Positions 1-10,619 of a stretch of 64,000 nt of DNA are shown here, one piece after another. The DNA is from Meghimatium bilineatum. Lineage: Eukaryota; Mollusca; Gastropoda; Stylommatophora; Philomycidae. Where the stretch lies: assembly GCA_034231615.1 (NCBI GenBank), contig CM067298.1, positions 26,182,528 to 26,246,527 of the forward strand, given 5' to 3'. Both the position numbers and the translations under genes were made by a program. The notes below the pieces were generated by a model. That model saw only the letters and a list, made by a program, of their open reading frames with translations, did not search any database and was not told the origin of the DNA. The first letter of the stretch is position 1; each line of letters starts with the position of its first letter.

Positions 1-113
1 CTGTTCATAAAATGGCGTTAAGAGACATCGTGTTATTATGCAATTGAAATCCGAGCAATCTCTAGCCATCCGCAGACAGTGAACCGAATTTTATATACTT
101 TTATTTTGTCATA

Positions 114-388
114 AAAAAAAGAAAGTAAAGTAACCCATAGCATTTATTAATGCCGTAGGGGTGTGAGATGTTAGCGATCTCACATTTCACAGGCTCTGCA
201 AATGAGGGCGGTAGCCATCTCCTCTCCCTCTCAGTCTTTACTTCCCGGATTAATCCGGTACCCATTTAAGGCTGGGTCGACCTGGGAGCCATTGCGATCT
301 GAAAACATTTCCGCCTCAACTGGGGAATGAACCCAGGACCACTCATATGCGAAGCCAGTGCGCTAACCACTGCGCTAACGCGGCTCCC
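114..388 (-). mobile_element. tRNA-derived SINE with target-site duplication
   Basis: Read on the minus strand from 388, the repeat starts with a tRNA-like head: an A-box-like TTAGCGCAGTGG and, about 45 bases on, a B-box-like GGTTCATTCC. A non-tRNA body of about 200 bases follows. A 13-bp direct repeat, TTATTTTGTCATA, flanks it at 101-113 and 389-401, which is a target-site duplication of retroposition. A diverged second copy lies at 10620-10878. The insertion interrupts the piggyBac-like element around it. Confidence 0.8.
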
Positions 389-401
389 TTATTTTGTCAT
401 A

Positions 402-816
402 TACTCAGTGAAATCATTATTTATTCTGAATTTAAAGTGGAAACCTTGAGAGGTAAGTACTTCAAATAGATTAAATAAAATAGAACACGAGGTTCCACAA
501 GGTTTTCATTATGCAAAATATGTAATATTCAACAGCTTTCGATCGATCAAAAATACAATAGGCATAGATCTAGATAGGTCTAAATCTGCCTTTATCACTT
601 TCTCACACACACACAACAAAACTTACACCAATATATGCAGAATTTAATTCTTTATTTATATGTGCAAATATTATTTAAATATCTGTAACAACAAAAAAGT
701 TATCGTGATTTCAAAACAGCCCCCAACGGTTGCGTAACATTTTCAAAAACTAACTCTGCTGCAGTCTGCGGCAGGAGAGAAATTGCGTAATTGTATACAC
801 AACGTGCTAAAGGTTA
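402..816 (+). mobile_element. piggyBac-like element, right-hand part
   Basis: The segment ends in a terminal motif (reverse strand TTAACCTTTAGCACG) that recurs with small changes at 3952, 4398 and 51558, each time beside TTAA. The body (for example the text near 640-720 around a run 'caacaaaaaagttat') is repeated at 5545-5620 and, reversed, at 4500-4590. TTAA flanks and this style of terminal repeat point to the piggyBac superfamily. No transposase is readable here. Its left part continues past the SINE at 114-388 and probably off the window edge. Confidence 0.45.
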
Positions 817-929
817 ATTTGGCAAATATTGTCCAGGCTTGGTTGATTCTGCAGATATTTTTGTGTTCTGTTATTTGCTTCTCAAATATATAAATTCTGA
901 ACCTCCGGTTACTTAGCAGTCGTAGCATT

Positions 930-1190
930 TCCAATACAAGTGATATTGGCAAGACTTGGTGATCATTTCTAGCAAAATCTCCAACATCAGAACTGATCAC
1001 AACAAAGTTAAACACCACTTGTATACCAAGTTCAGGATATGTAGAATACAAGATCCTGACCAATATGAGGATGAAACATCTTATAGGATAGTCCCCTTAT
1101 ATAAAGAGAAAGATGTGGCCAACAATAACAATCTTCAAAGAGAAACTATATGACAGACATGAAACTGTGAAACAAACAGTAGACTATCAG
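930..1190 (+). pseudogene. LINE 3'-end fragment (C-terminal Cys/His region)
   Basis: Forward reading gives a decayed match to the C-terminal tail of the intact LINE protein at 55764-59615: a TDHNK..HHLYTKF stretch, equivalent to the RTGHNR..SHMYTKF stretch there. The Cys/His motif is lost and there are frameshifts. It lies directly beyond the TTAA end at 816 and ends just before SNX13 exon 6. Confidence 0.5.
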
Positions 1191-1259
1191 AGAATTTAAG
1201 AGTCCCAATCTGAGAGAGGGACAGACCATTGTAGAAGAATTTTGTAACTATTTACATAC

Positions 1260-1361
1260 GTCTTTCTGCTTCTGGCTTTAAGCAGACTAAGTCCCTGCAC
1301 ATATGGTTTTCCATCTCCAGCTCCATATCAAAGAAAGCATTTTCTAGGGCAGCCACATTTT
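1260..1361 (-). CDS. SNX13: Sorting nexin 13-like, exon 6 (PXA domain)
   Basis: This 102-bp exon encodes NVAALENAFFDMELEM followed by a conserved CRDLVC motif, which I recognise from the PXA domain of SNX13. The acceptor is TTCTAG before 1361 and the donor is GTATGT after 1260. The exon enters in phase 1 (G from exon 5 plus AA here makes Glu) and leaves in phase 1. The remainder of the PXA domain and the RGS, PX and C-terminal nexin domains expected for this family must lie to the left of the window. Confidence 0.85.
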
Positions 1362-1784
1362 CTAGAATAAAAATGAAATGAATTGTCTATTGTCTCATAC
1401 CAGGTGGATGGTGACACTGCTGGTCCACATATACTATTAAGCATAAAGGCAGGAGCTTTCAATTTAATTAAAAGGCCAGAATTGGAAACAAGATAAAATT
1501 AATAATGTAAATAAAATTACATTGATACAGAAAATAATTTAAATAAAATTATATTGATATAGCAAATGATGTAAATCTAATTATATTGGATATAGCAAAT
1601 AATGTAAGTGAAATTACATTTATAATTATCTATCTATGAACCTTTAACCTGCCAGGGCCATATGGATTCAGCTTTTTATTTTCCATTGTTGCATATGCTA
1701 GATCTGAAGTATTTTAAAGTACTCACTTCCTCAAGTTTACACACAATCATCATGATGATGGTCATTGTTTCTATGTCTCTACTG

Positions 1785-2115
1785 TTAACCAAAACCTTCC
1801 TCTTTGGTGAAGTGCAAATTGCAACTAGGGCAACCTTCGATTGACATGGATATATTGTAATCCAATATTATATGCTCTATGTACATGTTGAAAAGTACAG
1901 GAGAAATTATGCATCCTTGCAGAATTCTCACATTTGTTTTAAAGAACTCTCCAATTGTTTTATTTGAAAAGACAGCACCACTTGTGTTTCTGTAAAGTGA
2001 TTCAACAATGTCTATGATTGTAGTTGTCAAAGCTAAATTGTCTCAATATGTGCCAGAGACCATTATGCCAAACACAGTCAAAGGTCTTTGCAAAATAAAT
2101 TAAGGTATAGCTTTG
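1785..2115 (-). pseudogene. Reverse transcriptase fragment of a LINE
   Basis: The minus strand reads a decayed RT core: an AKTFDCVWHNGLW block (the conserved (A)FD..WH region) and then LQGCIISPVLFNMYIEHI (the QG..SP.LF motif) in an open frame ending at 1785. No YADD box is recognisable. It lies in the SNX13 intron between exons 5 and 6. Confidence 0.7.
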
Positions 2116-2704
2116 GTATTCCCTGTTGGTGCTGAATATGTTTTAAATTAATATTCATAATGATAATGACAAATAATGTAAGTAAAATTGCAATGATATA
2201 ACAAATTATGCAAGTGAAATTACATTGACATATCAAATAATATAAGTTAAACTACATTGATAGAGACAATAATGTTACTTTATTAGTATAAGCAAATAAT
2301 ATACATTAAATTAAATTGAAATAACAAATAGAAAAGTAGGTATTACTTTCATTCTACTTGAGAAGAACCAACCAGTATTTCCAGTTTAACATAAACTAAT
2401 GATTAGCTATTTATTTTAGGAGAATTCAATTTACATTACAAGAATAATTGGAAAATTCACTTATTCAATGTAGATCTTAAATACCACAATAGACTCACAT
2501 AGTTCTTATATTTCATCCTACAATAAATCTTTTATCTATCTTCTATTCTTTACTCCTGTCAATATACATGATTATCTGAGTCCTAAAAATTACCTCAAAC
2601 TAAAAATTACCTCAAGCATCTTCTTCTCCCATTATCACATTTCAAGAAACATGTCATTATTTTCATATAAGAACTGAGTGAAGCAACAATCTTATAACTA
2701 TTAC

Positions 2705-2820
2705 CTTCGTTCTTAGCTTGAGTAATTTTATCAGCTGCTCTATGATACAAACGGATATGAGAAGCAAAGTCATCTACTAGTCTCTGGGTAAAGTATGGCA
2801 TCCAATCAATTTCTTTGGAC
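2705..2820 (-). CDS. SNX13: Sorting nexin 13-like, exon 5 (PXA domain)
   Basis: This 116-bp exon encodes SKEIDWMPYFTQRLVDDF and then ASHIRLYHRAADKITQ. The sequence is the diagnostic 'K-E-[IV]-D-W-x-P-Y-F-T-x-R-[IL]-V-D-D-F' block at the PXA start in SNX13 and its relatives. The acceptor is GAGCAG before 2820, and the donor is GTAATA after 2705. The first base completes an Arg codon with the AG from exon 4, and the last G begins a Glu codon finished in exon 6, so both junctions are in phase. The block is upstream of the CRDLVC motif, as in SNX13. Confidence 0.9.
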
Positions 2821-2959
2821 CTGCTCAGCAAGATAAAAGCAAATGAACATAAATCTGTATATTACTGATTACTCTCAGGTATAAGCAACAATTTGTCTGT
2901 TAATGTTGGCATTTTTATGTAATTTTTTTCTATGTTAATTCTGAAATCCTGCTTGTTAG

Positions 2960-3225
2960 TAGGACGTAGTCCGGAGAACAGAATGCATTGTTGTCATGAT
3001 TTACAGCTTGTCTGCGATATACATACCTGTTGACCTGCATCCAACTTCAGCATAGCTTTTGGATCACTTTGACCATCTATGAGATGGAACAGCCAACCTC
3101 CCACCCTCTGATCTCCTTAGTCATCTCTTATGACATGCATAGTAGGAAGTCAAAGTGTTGATATTCTTTGCTTTCCTTTCAGACCCTAGCCACACAAAGG
3201 CATGTGTCCTGAACTACTAGACCAC
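2960..3225 (-). mobile_element. SINE A copy (diverged)
   Basis: On the minus strand the copy carries the full SINE A order: GTGTGGC head, hairpin around GTCAT/ATGAC followed by CTAAGGAG, the 'gctgaagttggatg' box, and the 'ttctccggactac' 3' region. The tail is eroded to A-rich sequence. It lies in a SNX13 intron. Confidence 0.7.
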
Positions 3226-3384
3226 TAGAACTACTAGAAATGGTCCATATTTATAGTGACTTGAGAATACATGTGTTGGATGTATTTGCTAATCGTATAT
3301 CTTTATTGGGGATGTGAATTCAGAACATATGTTCACTTAAGTTGAGAGACAAATTGGTATCAACTGAATGGACCTGGTTCAAAT

Positions 3385-3485
3385 TTCATGTTTCCTTCTT
3401 CTTCTACATTCATTCTCAAACTTCTGTAGATTTGCAGGATCTTTAGTCCTGAGAATAGAATGTGCTGTGTCATGAGTTTTGATTT
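3385..3485 (-). mobile_element. SINE A, 3'-end fragment
   Basis: The minus strand reads the SINE A 3' end (cattctattctcaggact, then gtttgagaatgaatg) and a GAAGAAGAAGG tail. The 5' two thirds are missing, which fits 5' truncation during retroposition. Confidence 0.6.
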
Positions 3486-3699
3486 AAAATAATTTCTCAA
3501 TGCTTCCTAATAATATTACATACTGTATAGGTTGGCTTTCATTTAGCTTGTTTAATTTCGTTAAGGTTACCTGTTGCAATTAATTCATTATTCTTATGTA
3601 CACCATCTCTCAAAATGCCTGTGCTTATACTCTACTTAGTCACCTATTAAAATATGCATGAAAGGTGGCATTGCTAATGTTCCTTATTCTCCTTTGTAT

Positions 3700-3915
3700 T
3701 CTAATAAAAATCACTATGGGAAATCCTTAAGATCTATGGATTCCAAATAAAATATATAAACATCATAAAAGCCCTTTACCAAGAAGCAACCTATTGCGTA
3801 AAAACAGAAAATTCAGATTGGTTCAATGTTGACACAAGAGTGAAACAGGGCTGCATATTATCACCAATGCTATTTGGAATAGCCATCAATTGGATCATGC
3901 ATAAAACCATTTAAG
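3700..3915 (+). pseudogene. Reverse transcriptase fragment (LINE)
   Basis: The forward frame reads KYINIIKALYQEATYCV and then RVKQGCILSPMLFGIAINWIM, the QG-C-x-LSP-x-LF motif of non-LTR reverse transcriptases. It stops where the TTAA-flanked element begins at about 3952, so that element probably inserted into the LINE. Confidence 0.7.
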
Positions 3916-3951
3916 ATGACAAAGCGGGCATCCAATGGCTAAAAAACAACA

Positions 3952-5752
3952 CTTTAATCTTTAGCACGCTCACGTAGAGTGCGTTGGACAACAGTTTACA
4001 CTGTATAAGATCATCGCGGTCGAGTGTACAAGCTCCACAAAGGCCCCATTACTAGGTACACTGTAATCAATAAAAGAAGCTACATTTTTAAAATTCTGGT
4101 TACCAGGTTATTTGAAATATGGCAAGTTATTCAAATGACTTTCACATTTTCTGCAAGTTTAGTGGCAACATGGACCGAATGTCATTGAAATATCAAATTT
4201 TTGCAATCTATTGATAATTTCATACCAGATAAGCGCCATGAAAGTTAATCAGGTATTATAGACTTTAGTTTTATCACATTTTCAGTGAAATCATTATGGA
4301 TTATGATTCTGATGATGAAGAGGTAAGTTCCTCTTGAGAGGTAAGTTATTTTCACACTCAAAAATAAATTATATCATGCGGTTTCGTATGTTTTGAGGTT
4401 AACCTTTAGCAAGCCAGATTACAAAATACGAAACGTCTCCCTGCCACCGGATTCTTTTTTGAAAATTTGCGTTATTGATAGTGACTATTTTGAAAATGTG
4501 ATAATTGTTTGGTTGTTAAAGATATTTAAATAATATTTGCACATAAAAATAAAGAATTGAATTCTGCATATAATGGTGTAATTTATGTACGTGTGTGTGG
4601 GATACCAGAAGTATGAGAAAGTGGTAAAGACGTTTTTCCCAAAAAACATATATTTTATAACAAATAAAGAGGAAAAAAATTAGTAAAAAAATAACTTACC
4701 TTACTTATCGAATTCCTTGGCAACACTGTACACTAAAACACATGCAAATCTGTTGTATTTATGTTCTTTCATTGCAAAATTATCAAAATATTGCCGGGGG
4801 AATTGTATAAAACATGTAGATTTGCAGTAAAATTGTTCTTTGAGCTTAGGCCTAGAGTCATTTTTGGTGCCACTTCAACATATTCGATATCAAACCTTTA
4901 CAAGTCCCCAAACCAATACAACATTCTGTATATTCACTGCTGTGAAACTAAATAATTCATGATTCAAGCCACGATTCAATGTTATTTTATTCTAAATACG
5001 ATGAAAGAAAGGTCTATAAAACCGATCCACCATCATGGCATCGTACCGGTGTGCAGATGTGGTCAGATTAATTGCTATAACACGTGTACCTTCCACCTAG
5101 ACATCTTTACAACAATCATGTTGGACGTGGGAATGTAACAGCTTCGATTGCGCATGCCCCGAACTATGTACTGGCTGTGATTAGGCTGTGGTATGCCTAT
5201 TTAGCACGATATATCATTGGGCCGAATGCATCCGACAACAGTAGCTATTGAAATTTTTGTCGATCACACTTAACCAAAGCGCGGTGAAGGTTAAACATCC
5301 ACTGTTTTGGAACAATTCAGCTTTGGACTAGATCTAGCTTTAGAGAACAATTTTATGACAAACTTATATGGTTTATTCATTTACCCAGTGAAATTATAAC
5401 AATTTGACCATAAATAGTGTCGATTTAGGTATGTATATACACATACACTGTTGCCACACCAGAAATTTCCCCAAAAATGTCTTTGTTATTTGACTTTCTC
5501 ACACATCTCGTATATCACACACACAAACAAAACTTACACCAATATATGCAGAATTTAATTATTTATTTATATGTACAACTATTATTTAAATATCTCTAAC
5601 AACAAAAAAGTTATAGCAATGTTTCAAAAGTATAAAAAGTTTCAAAACAGTGAACAGTGATCCACTATTACGCAACATTTTCAAAAAAGAATCTGGCTGC
5701 AGGAGAGAAATTACATAATTGTAAACTAGCATACTTAAGATTAACTGACCTT
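3952..5752. mobile_element. Cluster of TTAA-flanked piggyBac-like copies
   Basis: Three end motifs lie here: TTAATCTTTAGCACGC at 3952, TTAACCTTTAGCAAGCC at 4398, and an inverted end GCGGTGAAGGTTAA ending near 5293. A plus-strand body then runs to ATTAAC near 5752. At 4296 an ATG opens MDYDSDDEE followed by a GT splice-like site. The same opening, MDCDSDDEEFL, occurs in the element at 51558-52618. The layout looks like one plus-oriented copy interrupted at 4398 by a minus-oriented copy, followed by a third copy. TTAA flanks and an acidic N-terminus fit piggyBac, but no catalytic DDE core is visible. Confidence 0.45.
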
Positions 5753-6520
5753 GCTTTTGCAGATGACATTGAAATCTTAACTCTACTCATCAACAAACAC
5801 AAGATATAACCAACAAACTATGCACACTTGCGGATCAAATTGGCCTCCAGATCAACACATTAAAAAAAAATCATGTAACTTACCAGTTCAACAAATAATA
5901 TCTCAGTAAACAACAAAATACTGGATAAAGTCTCCAACTTTAATTAACTGAGCAGCCGAATATTTGTTGATGGAGACCCAATGAAAGAAATAAATACACG
6001 CATAGTAGTTGCAGCTAGCATTCAAACTAACTAATATCTGGAAATCAAAAGATCTGGGAAGAAACACCACACTAAAGCTATTCAACTCCTGTATTGTCTC
6101 AGTATTAACGTATGGAAGTGAAACTGGAAATCAACTCAAGCAACAGACCAAAAATTAAACAGCTTTGAAAACAAATGTCTCTCTGGAAACTGATGAACAT
6201 AAAATTGAGTGATTTCGTCACAAATAGTGATTTAAGAAACAAAACACACCAAGAATATGCGTCAAACATCATAAGAAAATACCTGGGTCATGTTTTAAGA
6301 CTAAATGAAAATAGAATCCAACAAGCCGTGTGTGGACACCTGAGGGTAAAAGAAAACGAGGAAGACTTAAAGAAACATTTTAAAAAACACCATACTTAAA
6401 GAAGGGGAAATAACAGGCTCCAAGACCATACAAGAACTAAAACTGCAGGCAGCGGACCGCACTACATGGAGAATCAAAACCTCTGCTCTATGTGCTGCCT
6501 GAAAGGAACAAACTAACTCT
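5740..6520 (+). pseudogene. LINE fragment: end of RT and C-terminal region (RTE-like)
   Basis: With frameshifts, the forward strand reads an FADDIE-like box, then KTKLCTLADQIGLQINT-type RT sequence, a VLTYGSET box, and RKYLGHVLRLNENRIQQAV near 6270-6330. The last is typical of the C-terminus of RTE-like LINEs. It ends at a CAADRTTWRIK-like tail. The related 3' end of this family is at 17330-17490. It sits in the SNX13 intron just downstream of exon 4. Confidence 0.7.
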
Positions 6521-6586
6521 AGTAACACAACAGGCATTCTAGCTTTCTCCACATTTATCTGAGGTATTAAAGCGAACTAATCTCAC

Positions 6587-6708
6587 CTGTTGGAGAATGT
6601 AATAATGACTTTTTGTGCACACTGCCAGAAATCAACAAGGAAACTGTCATGGTCACTGATCTGTCTGTACCAAGTTTTTATGTAATCTCTCACTGTATAC
6701 TCTAGCAC
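6587..6708 (-). CDS. SNX13: Sorting nexin 13-like, exon 4 (start of PXA)
   Basis: The exon encodes VLEYTVRDYIKTWYRQISDH, then DSFLVDFWQCAQKVIITFSN. The RDY...WY..IS.. pattern is the first helix region of PXA domains, which associate with membranes and lipids. The acceptor is CCTCAG before 6708 and the donor is GTGAGA after 6587. Its length is 122 bp: 40 codons plus AG, completed to Arg by exon 5. It enters in phase 0 from exon 3. Confidence 0.9.
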
Positions 6709-7071
6709 CTGAGGCAACAGAGTGGAAAACCACGCGATTTAAGAAAAGTAATTATCAATATGTCAGAAAATCAAATGTGTCTAAAACCAATTCGCTTGTG
6801 CTCGAGAAGTTGTGGATTTGATACCATGCTGATCTTGTTTACAAAATTCACTTTTTCAGAGATTCCTGAGAATTATTGCTTTAAGCCAGGGAGTTATTTG
6901 TTGGCCGGTTTTTTGGTATGCAGCATGCTCCATTGATAATGGATGGAGAAGATGTGGGAATACCTGAGTAGAAAGGAGTTAATTCTGTATGACTTTTAAG
7001 CCCTTATGCAAGGTATTTTAATTTGTAGATACTTTACTTAACGTCATCATGCCGTGTACCAGGTAAAGAAA

Positions 7072-7170
7072 CATGCTGAATGTGCCTGTTTTATACCAAG
7101 TTAAGATTCATATGCTGAATGTGCCTGTTTTATACCAAGTTAAGATTCATATGCTGAATGTGCCTGTTTT
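7072..7170 (+). repeat. 39-bp tandem repeat, about 2.5 copies
   Basis: The unit starting 'atgctgaatgtgcctgtttt' begins at 7073, 7112 and 7151. The copies are nearly identical, so the duplication is recent. Confidence 0.9.
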
Positions 7171-7433
7171 GTTGATGGAATATACACATTAAATACAGAA
7201 AAACAATGACATTTATAATGAAAAAATGTTTCAACAGAAAAGAATATTAAAAATTGTACAAGTTAACATTGAGCAGGAACAATATAGACATCACTATCAT
7301 TCTCTGTCGAACACAGAATGCAGTAACATATACTATTTCTGTTATATTTTAATGAATGTGCTCTATTTTATTTCAGAAACAGACATTCTCAGGGATGCCA
7401 CACTTTCTTAATCATTGTAAAAATTTTTTTTAC

Positions 7434-7523
7434 CTCTTTCAATACATCATCAATGACACTAGCACCTGTCATTCGTTTATCAAAATTCTTAATTTTTGTG
7501 CTGGGTTCCATAGACTGCCTCAC
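7434..7523 (-). CDS. SNX13: Sorting nexin 13-like, exon 3
   Basis: This 90-bp exon in phase 0 at both ends encodes VRQSMEPSTKIKNFDKRM, then TGASVIDDVLKE. The 'D-[KR]-R-[LM]-T-G-x-x-[IV]-I-D-[DE]' block is the conserved lead into the PXA domain of SNX13. The acceptor is TTTCAG before 7523 and the donor is GTAAAA after 7434. Confidence 0.88.
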
Positions 7524-7889
7524 CTGAAAATAAGTAGACAAATAAAATATATATATATATATGATGGAATATTGTTCAGCTCTGTGGCAGAGAGGTACAG
7601 AGCAAATCTTGGATAGATACAGTACGAGATTTAATTTCCATCACAGATAGTTGTGCATCAGGACCATTCAGACAGCAATGGCAACATATTTGACGTAAAA
7701 CATTGTTAAATGCAGGTTAAATGATTGCTATATCCTGAATAGAATAAGTTACCAACTGATATTATTTATACCATCAATTGTTAATTCATGTTGTTTTGAT
7801 CCAAGGAATTACGAGAATTTATCTCTTATTTCCTATGTGCAGCAGGGTTATGCTTCCAGTCTTTATTTCATATTCAGAAGACTCCATTA

Positions 7890-8400
7890 GAGCTGTGCAA
7901 TATTTTGAGAATTCTCCTTGTTGTCATGCGGTCTCTGGCAAGTTGTCCCGCCTCCTCATTGTGTCTCTTCACATGGCAGAAAAAACCCAACCTCCTTCTT
8001 AATGTGGTGTTTAAATGCATGCTTTCTTGGAAGTTGTTTTTTCTTAACACATCTTAGTTGGTCTTTCTTGCTGTCCATGGTATCCTGAGGACTCTTTTAT
8101 AGCACTTCGTTTCAAAAGCCTATATTCTCTGGGCTGTAGTTTTATTTATTGCCCATGTTTTACAGCTGCAGGTCGTCACTGGGAACACATATGTACGTAA
8201 CAAACATACCTTAGTTCCTGTGTTTGCTCAGTGCCACAATTTTTTCAGTTTTAATTTGGACTTCACTATTGCAGCTCTCCTCCTGATGTTGACTGCGCAG
8301 TCTTCTGTGCTGTTTTTGGTAGCACCTAGATATTCAAAATTTGTCACTTCATCTAAAACACTGTTATCAATATTAATTCTAGGTCCTGTTTCAGAGTAAA
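7890..8400 (-). pseudogene. LINE fragment (RTE-like C-terminus) abutting a splice donor
   Basis: The minus strand reads VTNFEYLGATKNSTEDC, a CKTWA-like box, FETKCYKRVLRIPWTARKTN and FFCHVKRHNEE, with stops between them. These are the successive landmarks of the post-RT region of RTE-like elements. Recognisable LINE sequence starts about 20 bases inside the intron from the donor of SNX13 exon 2 (8416). Confidence 0.75.
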
Positions 8401-8416
8401 CATTTAGTAGTTATAC

Positions 8417-8519
8417 CTTCTCAAGTCCCCCATGACTTAAAAGTTCTAGTGAAGTTTTCATTTGTCCATCATAAATGCTAACTGCTTGCTTGCCAAAGGA
8501 ATAAATAATCACAAGTCCT
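8417..8519 (-). CDS. SNX13: Sorting nexin 13-like, exon 2
   Basis: The first base completes a Gly codon with the GG of exon 1. The exon then encodes GGLVIIYSFGKQAVSIYDG and QMKTSLELLSHGGLEK. The hydrophobic GGLVIIY continues the membrane-associated N-terminus, and the rest is the linker before PXA. The acceptor is CTTTCAG before 8519; the donor GTATAA after 8417 is weaker than usual. It exits in phase 0 into exon 3. Confidence 0.82.
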
Positions 8520-9129
8520 CTGAAAGAAAAAACCCACAAATTATTAAAACACTTAATTTTCACTTACAAACGAGACTAATAGTGGAGTCTACAATACGCA
8601 TAACCTAACAATGTAGAATGTCAATGGTTTGGGTGCATATTTTATATAATTTATGCTTTGCTAGTGAACAGAATCACCAAATTGAACTGGCACAGATTGA
8701 ACTGTAACATGTGTTATTTGTTAAGTAGGAGATTCAATTTTATGTGAATAGAGAAACACTTCTTTCAACTTAAGACTTCCGTTCTTATATCAGAGTATGT
8801 TGATATTTTTATGTTATTGTGACCATATGGTCTAGAACTAGTTTTGATTTCTATTGCTTGCCACCATTACTTACAAAGTACATCTATTGTTCATGGCATC
8901 ATTGTGTGTGTTCCTTCGTGTAATATGTAGTGTGCTTTGTTATTTTGTGTGTGTGTGTAGTGTATAACTATGACATGGACTATTTTTTAACCCAGAGAAG
9001 GATGTGGTATCCCTGAAACAATTTGCTGTTAAACATGAAATTAACTTTTATGTGTATTTATTTAGTTAATGAGCAGGAAAAAAAACCAGGGGCACATACA
9101 CATAAATATCTAAACACATACATATATTG

Positions 9130-10140
9130 GGAGGTGAGAAAGTATTACACCTACTGGTAATTATTTTCATCAGGAACTTTTTACTTGAAATGCAAGAAAT
9201 GTGTATACAATGTTCATGTATATGTCCTGCAAACATCTCTCTCATGCAACATAATCCCCCTCTCTTTTTGTATGGCTTTATGCCAGTGCAAACAAGCATG
9301 TGTGCCTTGTCTCCACCAGGTTTTGTCCTGATAACATAGCCATATCTTCACTGTTTGAGCCCTATCCTCATTGTCTTCAAACCTTGTCCTACATACAGAG
9401 TGCAACTTTAAGTGGGCAAACATGATGAAAATCAGAGGTAACCAGATCAGGACTAGGGTGGATGTAGAAGTACAGTTGAGCCTGTTTTTGAGATTGCCTC
9501 AATGTTGCCAGATTTATCTGAGGAGTCATGAAGAAGTAGTGCTGCTGATTTTTGTGAAGTTGATCTTTGTCGATCGTTAATTTGGTTTTGTCAGTGTTTC
9601 GATACAAACTTGTGAACTGATTGTCTCCCCTTTTGGCATCACATCCACAAGAATAACACCTGCATTGTCCCAAAAGACTGCATATGTGTTGCCGGGTCCA
9701 AGAGGGGAGCAAAGAATAACAACAGCTGTTTACCTTCCATGCATGTCATAAAAAGCGACTAAGGAGATTATGGGATGGAGTTGGCTGTCCCATCCCATAT
9801 AGGGTCAGTGACCAAAAGCCATGCTGAAGTCAGATGTGTACGGCCGAAAGGCGTAGATATCGCAGCAATGCTGTAAACCATGACACAACATATTCCATTC
9901 TCCAGACTACATCATGCTTATATGCTGGAGTTTGAGAACACAGAAGAAGAAGTCCCAAAAGACAGTGATATAAGTATTTGTTTAAGAATTTATCTTGAAT
10001 TTCTTTCTTCGTGGTGGATGTGGATGATGTGACTTCATCGACTGTCTTTTTGTTTCATGCTAAAAATTATGTACCCAGTTCTCCATGGCAAATCATGCAT
10101 CTAGTCTCTCTACTTGTTGAAGTTTTATTTCTCTAAACAA
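9130..10140 (-). pseudogene. Mariner-like transposase remnant, split by a SINE
   Basis: On the minus strand, with frameshifts, I read VILVDVMPKGETIS, then HPSPDLVTSDFHHVCPLKVAL (the conserved SPDL.PSDFH catalytic region of mariner transposases, with the third Asp of DD34D), then RFEDNEDRAQ and the family's closing region to about 9170. A SINE A copy (9679-9951) interrupts it, and transposase-like sequence resumes beyond 9964. No terminal repeats were located. It lies in the SNX13 intron between exons 1 and 2. Confidence 0.7.
9679..9951 (+). mobile_element. SINE A copy with target-site duplication
   Basis: This is a full-length copy: head GTGTTGCC, the GCGACTAAGGAG hairpin, the strong hairpin around tatgggatgg/ccatccca, the 3' box and a GAAGAAGAA tail. 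The 12-bp direct repeat GTCCCAAAAGAC flanks it at 9667-9678 and 9952-9963. It inserted into the mariner remnant, so it is younger than that element. Confidence 0.9.
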
Positions 10141-10275
10141 AGGGACACAGTAAATAAATGTTTGTGAATATTCACAAGTTCTTTCTCAGCAATGCATAAC
10201 ATAATACAATATCACTCCTATGAAAAAAAAAAATAATATACAGACTAGTAAATTGTGGTACGATTATGGACTCAC

Positions 10276-10391
10276 CCTGAGATGAAAGCAAGAGCATACA
10301 CACACAGAAAAAGTGCATACACTTGAAATGAAATCAAAAACAGACCAGTAGCAAGCAACAGCCACATTAATGTCACTCCAGATATCGCCAT
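10276..10391 (-). CDS. SNX13: Sorting nexin 13-like, first coding exon (membrane segment)
   Basis: SNX13 is an RGS- and PX-domain sorting nexin with hydrophobic N-terminal segments, working at ER/endosomal membranes. This exon starts with ATG (10391-10389) and encodes MAISGVTLMWLLLATG, then LFLISFQVYALFLCVYALAF. It is almost wholly hydrophobic, with space for one or two membrane passes, as at the SNX13 N-terminus. The donor is GTGAGT, and GG at the end is completed to Gly by exon 2. A T/G-rich tract and TTCTAG directly before the ATG look like an acceptor, so a 5'-UTR exon probably lies further right. The start codon is inferred; it could be internal. Confidence 0.75.
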
Positions 10392-10619
10392 CTAGAACAC
10401 ACACACAAAAAAAACAGTAAAATATAAAATGAGATAAGCTCTCATTTTCTACTTGCACGTTATAGGTAAATTGTTTTTCTATACCATTTATGAATTCTCA
10501 GTTACATAATTTGTAGTCTCCATTAAATAATGTATATTTACAGCTACCTATATTGTCTACACTTTGGGAGAGTAAAAGCAGCAAGCATGATGCTGATTAT
10601 CATTCCTAGATATGCCATT

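Noticed and set aside
101..401. A tRNA gene at the window start
   Set aside because: A- and B-box-like sequences exist, but the cloverleaf does not close and target-site duplications with a long body show it is a SINE.
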